From assembly GCF_015209745.1 (NCBI RefSeq), contig NZ_CP063657.1, positions 2,108,001 through 2,172,000 on the forward strand: DNA of 64,000 nt, written 5' to 3'. How positions within the stretch are numbered: the first letter of the stretch is position 1; the number at the start of each line of letters is the position of its first letter. Shown here one piece after another: positions 58,176 to 64,000 of the stretch. The notes beneath the pieces were generated by a model. That model was given only the letters and a program-made list of their open reading frames with translations. It was not told the DNA's origin and ran no database searches. Position numbers and translations under genes: made by a program. This stretch comes from Lysobacter avium (GTDB lineage: Bacteria > Pseudomonadota > Gammaproteobacteria > Xanthomonadales > Xanthomonadaceae).

Positions 58176-59312
58176 ATGACTCCCTGCCGATTCTTCGCCG
58201 CGACCGGCGTGCTCCTCGCCCTGGCCGGCTGCGCCACCGGACTGCAACGCAACAGCGACATAGCCCCTGTGAGCGATGTCGACACCGCGACCTTCCCCGT
58301 GGATGAGCGCGTCGTGCCCGAGCGCTATGTCTCGCCGGCCCATCCCGGCGTGGAACTGGACTCGCTCGCCACCTGGCCCGCGCCGGACGGCCGCACCTGG
58401 CTGATCGCCAGCGCCAAGACCGCGCACACCCTGATGGTGTTCGACGCCGACACCGGCGAATGGCTGCAGACTGTGGGCGGGACGGAGGACGCCGCGCGCA
58501 CGTTCAAGCGTCCCAACGGCCTGGCCGTGCACGGCGACCACCTCTTCGTCGCCGAACGCGACAACCACCGCGTGCAGATGCTCGCGTTGCCCGACTTCGC
58601 TCCGCTCGGCACCTTCGGCGAGGACCAGCTGCGCAGCCCCTACGGCCTGTGGATCAACGAGGTTTCGCCCGGCGGGCTGGACGTGTACGTCACCGACAGC
58701 TTCATGTACGGCAAGCGCTTCGAGATCGTGCCGCCGCTGGAGGAGCTCGACCAGCGCGTGCGCCGCTTCCACGTCGAGCTGGAGGACGAGGGCTTCCGGG
58801 CAAGTTATCTCGGTTCGTTTGGCGACACCGCCGAGCCCGGCGCACTGCGGGTGGTGGAATCCGTCGCCGGCGACCCGACCTTTGACCGCCTGATGATCGC
58901 CGACGAGCGCTTTCCCGGCAGCACCGGCCGCAACGCATCCACCCTGCGCGAATACACCCTGGCCGGCACCTTCACCGGCCGCAGCCTGCCCGAGGACACC
59001 TTCGCCACCGAAGCCGAGGGCGTCGCGCTGTGGGCCTGCGGCCCCGACACCGGCTACTGGGTCGCGGTCGACCAGCGTGAGACGCGGACCGCCTTCCATC
59101 TGTTCCAGCGCAGCGACCTGACCCCGGCTGGCAGCTTCCGCGGGGAGACCACCGCGATGTCCGACGGCATCGCCGTGCATGCCGCCAGCACCGCCGCCTT
59201 CCCGCACGGCGCGCTGTTTGCCATCCACAACGACGAGTCGGTGAGCGCGTTCGATCTGGCCGATATCGCCCGCAGCCTGGAGCTCGCCGCGGAATGCACC
59301 GGCTCGCGGTGA
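58176..59312 (+). CDS. NHL/phytase-like beta-propeller lipoprotein
   Basis: A 378-residue lipoprotein: signal RFFAATGVLLALAGCATG (lipobox LAGC). The rest is a beta-propeller with an NHL-type repeat (RPNGLAVHGDHLFVAERDNH) and blocks such as SPYGLWINEVSPGGLDVYVT and FATEAEGVALWACGPDTGYW. It resembles beta-propeller phytase-like proteins of xanthomonads, but the phosphate-binding residues cannot be verified by eye. Its end overlaps the start of the M23 gene. Confidence 0.72.
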   Translation: MTPCRFFAATGVLLALAGCATGLQRNSDIAPVSDVDTATFPVDERVVPERYVSPAHPGVELDSLATWPAPDGRTWLIASAKTAHTLMVFDADTGEWLQTVGGTEDAARTFKRPNGLAVHGDHLFVAERDNHRVQMLALPDFAPLGTFGEDQLRSPYGLWINEVSPGGLDVYVTDSFMYGKRFEIVPPLEELDQRVRRFHVELEDEGFRASYLGSFGDTAEPGALRVVESVAGDPTFDRLMIADERFPGSTGRNASTLREYTLAGTFTGRSLPEDTFATEAEGVALWACGPDTGYWVAVDQRETRTAFHLFQRSDLTPAGSFRGETTAMSDGIAVHAASTAAFPHGALFAIHNDESVSAFDLADIARSLELAAECTGSR

Positions 59313-60190
59313 GTCGCGCGCGGCATCTGGGCTTACGCGCGACGTTGCTACTGGCGTCGGCGGTAGTGGCGCTGGACCTCGCGTCGCTGGCCGCCGTCAA
59401 AGCTGCCCCTCCCGCTGCGGGCGTCGCAGACAGCGGCGCCGCACGCGTCCGCATCGAAGCCACCGACGACGGCTACCACGCCTGGGCCGACAACCCCTTG
59501 CCGGGCCCGATTGAAGTGCGGCTGCGCTATCGCCAGCGCCACAACACCGTGGCATCACCGGCCCTGCCCGCGCGCGCCACCATCCCGACCGACGGCAGCA
59601 CCGTGGTCGCCGTGTTCCGCGCCGCCGACCCCTCCGGTGCCGTCGATTTCGACCTGATCCTGGACAGCGTGCCCGGCAATCCGAGCGCACAGCCGCGTGA
59701 TGTGACCTACCTGCTGCCGCTGACGAAAGACACGCCCATCGCCATCGACCAGGGCTTCGCAGGCAGCTTCAGCCATGACGATGACGAGAACCGCTACGCC
59801 ATCGACTTCGCCGTACCGGTCGGCACCGCCGTACTCGCCGCGCGCGACGGTGTGGTGATGCAGGTGATCGACCATCACCTCGATGCGCTCCGCAACAACC
59901 CGGCCCAACACCGCGGCGCTGGACCGGCTGACAAACTGCTGCGCAACACCAACCACATCCGCATCCTGCATGACGACGGCAGCATGGCCGTGTATGCGCA
60001 CCTGCAACAGGGAGGCGCGGTCGCCAAACCCGGCCAGCGCGTGCGCACCGGCCAACACATCGGCTGGTCCGGCAACACCGGCTTCAGCACCGGCCCGCAC
60101 CTGCACTTCGCCGTGCAGGTCAACCGCGGCATGCGCCTGGTATCGCTGCCGTTCCGGATGGAAGGGGTGGAAGCGGAAACGCCCCACTGA
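59294..60190 (+). CDS. M23-family (LytM-type) peptidase
   Basis: A 298-residue exported metallopeptidase or LytM regulator. Signal GLRATLLLASAVVALDLASL; a beta-rich N-terminal domain; then the M23 domain with QGFAGSFSHDDDENRYAIDF (His and Asp zinc ligands), VPVGTAVLAARDGVV, and YAHLQQGG and GPHLHFAVQV (catalytic His and third ligand). All ligands are kept, so it is probably an active endopeptidase on peptidoglycan or proteins. GTG at 59309 (GTGA overlap with the upstream stop) is an equally likely start. Confidence 0.87.
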   Translation: MHRLAVSRARHLGLRATLLLASAVVALDLASLAAVKAAPPAAGVADSGAARVRIEATDDGYHAWADNPLPGPIEVRLRYRQRHNTVASPALPARATIPTDGSTVVAVFRAADPSGAVDFDLILDSVPGNPSAQPRDVTYLLPLTKDTPIAIDQGFAGSFSHDDDENRYAIDFAVPVGTAVLAARDGVVMQVIDHHLDALRNNPAQHRGAGPADKLLRNTNHIRILHDDGSMAVYAHLQQGGAVAKPGQRVRTGQHIGWSGNTGFSTGPHLHFAVQVNRGMRLVSLPFRMEGVEAETPH

Positions 60191-60193
60191 CGT

Positions 60194-60937
60194 TCAGTTG
60201 GTGTGGGACTCCGCCGCCGCCTCGTCTCGCAGCTGTTGAAAGGTCGTAAGCACTTGGTCTTGTACCCATTGCGGCGCAGCGCTCAATGCAGCATCCATTT
60301 GAAACCCGGCGCCGAAAGGCGGGTCATTGCCCACTCTTACCGGCGTCTGTCCTTCCAATACATACGAGTCCCCGCCTTCGCGCAGGCACACGGTGACATC
60401 GCGAGGGTCGATCCCTCCACCGCAGAAGCGGTGGTACGCGAACGTCAACTCTGCGGTGCCATTGCCGTCCAGGTCGGTCACAGAGACGCTATCGGGATAA
60501 AAGCCGGCCTCGATGTCCACGCCGTCGCATTCGATGTCATCGGTGTGCTGCCAGCCTGCGGCTGTTGGTGCCCGTGTTGCGGGTAGGGAGTACACCTCTG
60601 CAGAAAGCACGATGCGGTCGGCTACCGTCCCGTCCACCGGATCTTCGGCGTGCTTGGCCAGTCGGGAGCAAACGACCGCTTGGTCGCCGTGGCGGTCGGT
60701 GAAGTGCAGAGTGTCGATGACTGGCTCAACAAGTGAGAGTGTCTGCAATTCCGACGCGCCGAGGGACTGTTTTCCTGTCTGCACGGAAGGAGTGGGCGCC
60801 ACGGCGACCGCCGGCATGGGATTCTCCGATTGCACCCTTTTCACCCCATCGCAGCCGGCCAGCAACAGCATGCTGATGGCGACCATGGCCGCGCGCAATC
60901 CAGTGTTCGTAGGACGTGAAGTTGTTGATCTAGTCAC
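60194..60937 (-). CDS. Lipoprotein with a calcium-loop-like motif (GTG start), possible immunity protein
   Basis: A 247-residue lipoprotein: signal AAMVAISMLLLAGCDGVKRV. The mature part has an FG-GAP/EF-like segment, VSVTDLDGNGTAELTFAYHR, followed by FCGGGIDPRDVTVCLREGG with a likely disulfide. The GTG start overlaps the TAG stop of a short upstream remnant frame (GTGACTAG). It lies on the same strand, after a GH19 gene and its overlapping lipoprotein gene. Function is unknown; a periplasmic immunity role is inferred from position. Confidence 0.7.
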   Translation of the reverse strand: MTRSTTSRPTNTGLRAAMVAISMLLLAGCDGVKRVQSENPMPAVAVAPTPSVQTGKQSLGASELQTLSLVEPVIDTLHFTDRHGDQAVVCSRLAKHAEDPVDGTVADRIVLSAEVYSLPATRAPTAAGWQHTDDIECDGVDIEAGFYPDSVSVTDLDGNGTAELTFAYHRFCGGGIDPRDVTVCLREGGDSYVLEGQTPVRVGNDPPFGAGFQMDAALSAAPQWVQDQVLTTFQQLRDEAAAESHTN

Positions 60938-61038
60938 CTTGGTTTCCGCCCAGCGAGATTCCCGACAGCGACGGCAGCCACTTGGCTCCCAGCTTGTGGT
61001 GATAGTTCATCATCTGTATCGGCTGAGCAGATATGCTC
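60931..61038 (-). pseudogene. Remnant of a coding sequence (about 35 C-terminal codons)
   Basis: The open frame reads QPIQMMNYHHKLGAKWLP then SLSGISLGGNQGD and a TAG stop that overlaps the GTG of the next gene. It has coding-like base use in a spacer otherwise rich in A+T. No start with a ribosome site is seen. It looks like the tail of a deleted gene that was once coupled to the lipoprotein. A genuine short peptide from a TTG or ATG is the alternative. Confidence 0.5.
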
Positions 61039-61045
61039 AAAAACT

Positions 61046-61831
61046 CTAGCGCGTCTTTTCAATCGCTCTGCGAATAACGCTATGGGGAGAGTCATTCCTC
61101 AATCCCCAGAACACCAGAACATCATCTGCCAAGTCCGCTTCACTCGGAGAGAATTCAACCCCCCGGAGCTGAAAGACAGGCTCAAGGTTCCTAGAAAACA
61201 CTTCGATTGAGATATCCTCCGTAAGCTCATTGGAGCTACCGGCATCGCAACGCAATATGTGGTAGCCACTGAAGTCGATCCCCATCGCGGCGGGGCATCG
61301 ACCACTGATGCTTACCGCTTGAGCTATCCAAGGATAGTTTTTTGAGTAGGACACTAGATGCTTTTCGCTAATCGCATCCTCGAGGGAATCTCGCGTTGCT
61401 TCCGATGACCCTCGGCAATAGGCTCCCACCCGGACCCCCCGGGTCAAGGTGTCTTCCGACTTAACATATGAACAATCAACATATATGGCTCGATCACTCG
61501 CCCCGACTATGGGCGTAATAGTTTTATATGTATTTCGCGACCCTGATGTTTCTTGAATTATAAGCAGATCACCTCCCGTCGATTTTTCGAGGTAAGTGTA
61601 TAGAGACGGGTAATTTTCTATAATGCCAAGCTCACTTGCAACATCGACCACATCTTCGTAGACAATATCTCCACCCTTGCGTAGATACTGATCCACGGTA
61701 CTTTCCACAATTTGCTGAGGCGCGTCGCTACGCAGAAGCTCGCTCCCAGGAGGGCCTTCTTTGCAAGCGATTGGGGCACCTACTGCAAACAGAACAATAG
61801 CAAGCGTTGGAGGAACCCTGCTTTTTAACAT
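61046..61831 (-). CDS. Lipoprotein overlapping the GH19 gene, candidate immunity protein
   Basis: A 261-residue lipoprotein: signal PPTLAIVLFAVGAPIACKEG (lipobox-like PIAC). The mature protein has three or four cysteines (YVDCSYV, GAYCRGS, GRCPAAM, LRCDAGS) but no recognised domain. G+C is well below the window average, near half. Its ATG lies 7 bp inside the end of the GH19 gene, so the two are translated together. Small, rapidly diverging, surface-tethered and coupled to a wall hydrolase: the pattern of an immunity protein. That role is inferred. Confidence 0.75.
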   Translation of the reverse strand: MLKSRVPPTLAIVLFAVGAPIACKEGPPGSELLRSDAPQQIVESTVDQYLRKGGDIVYEDVVDVASELGIIENYPSLYTYLEKSTGGDLLIIQETSGSRNTYKTITPIVGASDRAIYVDCSYVKSEDTLTRGVRVGAYCRGSSEATRDSLEDAISEKHLVSYSKNYPWIAQAVSISGRCPAAMGIDFSGYHILRCDAGSSNELTEDISIEVFSRNLEPVFQLRGVEFSPSEADLADDVLVFWGLRNDSPHSVIRRAIEKTR

Positions 61832-64000
61832 TTCACCCTCTCTAAAATGGCCTCAAAAATTTCTGCATGCCCCGCAATTACCTCTGCTTTGTCCACTCCG
61901 TTAATAACCCTGCGGGCGCTAACATAATCAGATCTTGCTTTATTTATGTACGTGGTAACTTTCTTGCCAGTAAATATCCCAGAGTACATCCCGTAGGTCA
62001 TACAGCCTGCTGCGACCGAGGGAGCTAGTGCTAGATCAGGATTTCCAACCAAGTCCAACCCTAAGTTATCGCCACATTTCCGATAATTATCTTTCCATGT
62101 GACTTGGACATACCCCCGACCTCTGTATTTGTATCCATCACCCTCTTCAGTATTCCCATTGGCAAATGCGCGGTCTCGATGGGCCTGGGTACTCGCAAGA
62201 ACTGGATCGTACTTATTGAAGTAAGACCTCCCGCCACCTTCGCCGCGGGATTCAAAATAGGTTCCGGCCCACAACGTCTCATGCCCGGCTGTGGCCAGCA
62301 TATAGGCGATATGAGGAACGTAGCATTCGCGCCCATGAACCCTATGGTAGTCAACGATTCCGTCGACCAGCAGTCTGAGATTACTCTCGGACGTTGCATC
62401 CAGCTGTTTTCCCGTGGAGTTTGAGAAGGTGCCGTGCTTTAGTCGATATTCTTCTATAAATCGATCAACGTCTACACAGTTGCAGCCGCCACCGCATGAG
62501 AAGCTGGAAATCACCCCTACCGGATGGAAGTGCATGGGCTTTGGGAGCGTTGCAAAGTCATCCCCCACCTCTCGAATACCATCCCACCAAAGCAAAGACT
62601 CAATCCGCCTTTTCTCCTGCGTCCAGTCGGCCTTGCGCGCTTCCGGGATCAACTCATCGAGCGCGTCCCACTTATCCATCGGACCAGCCCACTCGCTGTC
62701 GTGGCGGACAATCAGGCGGGAAATGGCCTCGGCCAGCCAGGGTTGACTGAGGGCTTTGCGAATTTCGGTAGCAACCAGCTTTTTGTCGCCATCCAGATCG
62801 ATCAGGTCATACAGCTTGGTGAATAGTTGCGAGCTTTCGGCGCTGGCACCTTGTGCCGCGAGGGTTGACTGTTCGTCTTTCGGCGTCCGGGGATGTTTGG
62901 CCACGTGGTTGGCGTAGAGAGTCGCCGGTATCATGTCATCGGCTGTGACCAGCTCAAATCCCGGCCAATCCCACGGCGTGCACAATCGCACCTTGGCTTG
63001 CCCTTTCTCACTTGCCCAGCCCGCGCGTCCGCTGCCGTCACTCGCGCACACCACCACTCGCCACCAGCGCGTGCCGTCGGCTTCGGTGGCGATCTCCTCC
63101 AGGGATTTCAACGCGACCACTCGCGGAGCGGCGGCTTGCGGCCCAGTGGCATCACCCGCAGTCAATGGGAACCGGCTCCAAGCCTCCAAGGAACGGCCGG
63201 TCATCAACGGACCCTCGCCAAGCATCCCGCGCTCTACCCAGACGGCATCCCCGCTGGGTACCATGACTTCGCGTCGGGTATAGGCGGCCTTGTCTGCAGC
63301 CGAGAGTGCGTTGTAGGCGTCCACTTCAATTGCATTGCCGCCGGCATCCACCACCCGCGAAAGCACGTTGCCATTGCTGTAAGTGCGGGTCGCGGTGGTG
63401 TAGCGGGTCAAGCCGGTCTTGCCAACCACTTGCAGGGGGCCTTTCCGGACCTTGGCCCACTGACCGGTTTTCGGTGACGTCGCGTCCAAGACCACGCCGT
63501 CGCTTTCGGTAATCCGCTGATCGGCTTTGGTCGGTAGCGCCAGCTTCGCCCCGGCCTCAATAAGCAACAGGGTCTTGTGTTTCTCGTCCAGCTCGCCGGC
63601 GCGTTCGCGGCTCTTGGCGATGAATGCTTCGACATCGTCGCAGGTAAACACGTCCAGCTGCACCAGCGGCCTTTCGCTGCAGCTCGACCCCAACGGGTTG
63701 GTATCGACGTATCGCTGGTACTGGCCAAGGTGTCCCATCAGATCACCGGCATTGACCCCGATCGGTTTGTCGAGCACGACCACCCTGTCGGTGGCAGGGT
63801 CGGCGGTGGTCTCGGTCAGCTCCTTCTTGTACGCATACGCGCCGGTCAGCCCGGCAGGCGCCACTTCACCGCTCACGACCCCTGTAACCGCGTAGTAGCC
63901 CTTCTTCTTGCCCTCTCCACCGAGCTTGAGTTTGACGCCGCGCGGGGCGTACCCGGCGATCTTGCCGGCGGCGTCGCGCAGGTTCAGACCGATGCCACCT
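61825..64000 (-). CDS. GH19 lysozyme/chitinase-domain multidomain protein, putative antibacterial effector (N-terminus beyond window)
   Basis: 725 codons are visible and the frame is open to the right edge. Order: an SH3-like stretch (GGIGLNLRDAAGKIAGYAPR), further SH3-like segments with WAKVRKGPL and GRAGWASEKGQ, an EF-hand (LIDLDGDKKLVATEIRKAL), a linker RRIESLLWWDGI...MHFHPVGVISSF, a Cys cluster CGGGCNC, and a C-terminal GH19 domain. The latter has YMLATAGHETLWAGTYFES (catalytic Glu), YKYRGRGYVQVTWKDNYRKC and LVGNPDLALAPSVAAGCMTY. The EF-hand/LLWWD/HFHP block recalls proteins linked to type VI secretion, from memory. Likely target is peptidoglycan. Confidence 0.8.
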   Translation of the reverse strand, partial: GGIGLNLRDAAGKIAGYAPRGVKLKLGGEGKKKGYYAVTGVVSGEVAPAGLTGAYAYKKELTETTADPATDRVVVLDKPIGVNAGDLMGHLGQYQRYVDTNPLGSSCSERPLVQLDVFTCDDVEAFIAKSRERAGELDEKHKTLLLIEAGAKLALPTKADQRITESDGVVLDATSPKTGQWAKVRKGPLQVVGKTGLTRYTTATRTYSNGNVLSRVVDAGGNAIEVDAYNALSAADKAAYTRREVMVPSGDAVWVERGMLGEGPLMTGRSLEAWSRFPLTAGDATGPQAAAPRVVALKSLEEIATEADGTRWWRVVVCASDGSGRAGWASEKGQAKVRLCTPWDWPGFELVTADDMIPATLYANHVAKHPRTPKDEQSTLAAQGASAESSQLFTKLYDLIDLDGDKKLVATEIRKALSQPWLAEAISRLIVRHDSEWAGPMDKWDALDELIPEARKADWTQEKRRIESLLWWDGIREVGDDFATLPKPMHFHPVGVISSFSCGGGCNCVDVDRFIEEYRLKHGTFSNSTGKQLDATSESNLRLLVDGIVDYHRVHGRECYVPHIAYMLATAGHETLWAGTYFESRGEGGGRSYFNKYDPVLASTQAHRDRAFANGNTEEGDGYKYRGRGYVQVTWKDNYRKCGDNLGLDLVGNPDLALAPSVAAGCMTYGMYSGIFTGKKVTTYINKARSDYVSARRVINGVDKAEVIAGHAEIFEAILERVKC

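Overview
The window is about 64 kb of a high-GC chromosome from a gammaproteobacterium, most likely of the Xanthomonadaceae/Lysobacteraceae (Lysobacter, Luteimonas or a relative). This assignment rests on protein sequence style and gene sets: a metX-metB-hom operon behind a SAM riboswitch, adjacent pilU/pilT, minC-minD-minE with TTG starts, a bacterial angiotensin-converting-enzyme-like M2 peptidase, a bacterial arginyl/leucyl transferase, and many small lipoproteins. No rRNA, tRNA, CRISPR array, insertion sequence or integrase gene was recognised.

Layout. 1-7.9 kb: an OmpR-type two-component system (kinase cut by the left edge), the bifunctional 23S rRNA methyltransferase rlmKL, a small hydrolase, an AmpD-like amidase, tesB, a DUF2007 membrane protein and an EF-hand protein. 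8-20.3 kb: bpt, a nuclease/phosphatase-family lipoprotein, a Lys-Pro-tailed protein, purT, a four-gene SPFH/Arc/DUF4177/hydrolase operon behind a striking double palindrome, a VanY-type peptidase, DUF423, an SRPBCC protein, and a NarL/DesK-type two-component system. 20.5-30.5 kb: an acetyltransferase, minCDE, an HExxH protein, the M2 peptidase, a Bcr/CflA efflux pump, and gcvP behind a tandem glycine riboswitch. 30.6-43.2 kb: pyrB-ruvX-yqgE, tag, a META/DUF4377 lipoprotein, pilU and pilT, proC-DUF4426-BtuF-like, pdxH, dodecin, aroK-aroB, a WGR protein and hemE. 43.6-53.9 kb: a giant propeller-type hybrid histidine kinase facing a YceI-cytochrome b561-YceI operon, a LysM/muramidase/CHAP-like wall hydrolase, and sdaA. 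54.3-60.2 kb: the methionine operon metX-metB-hom, a propeller lipoprotein and an M23 peptidase. 60.2-64 kb: a lower-GC island with two lipoprotein genes and a large GH19 lysozyme-like protein that runs off the right edge.

Most genes are housekeeping: amino-acid, cofactor and nucleotide metabolism, division-site selection and type IV pilus retraction. Three things stand out. First, the right edge looks like a toxin-immunity locus: a multidomain GH19 gene overlaps a lipoprotein gene by 7 bp, followed by a second lipoprotein whose start codon overlaps the stop of a short remnant reading frame. Second, a family of at least six palindromic elements occurs in two clusters (43.3-43.6 and 54.0-54.3 kb), both between the 3' ends of convergent genes. 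Third, nine genes have a -10-like hexamer 6-7 nt before the start codon, which suggests leaderless transcripts.

All identifications come from reading the sequence and from remembered family motifs. No database search was run.
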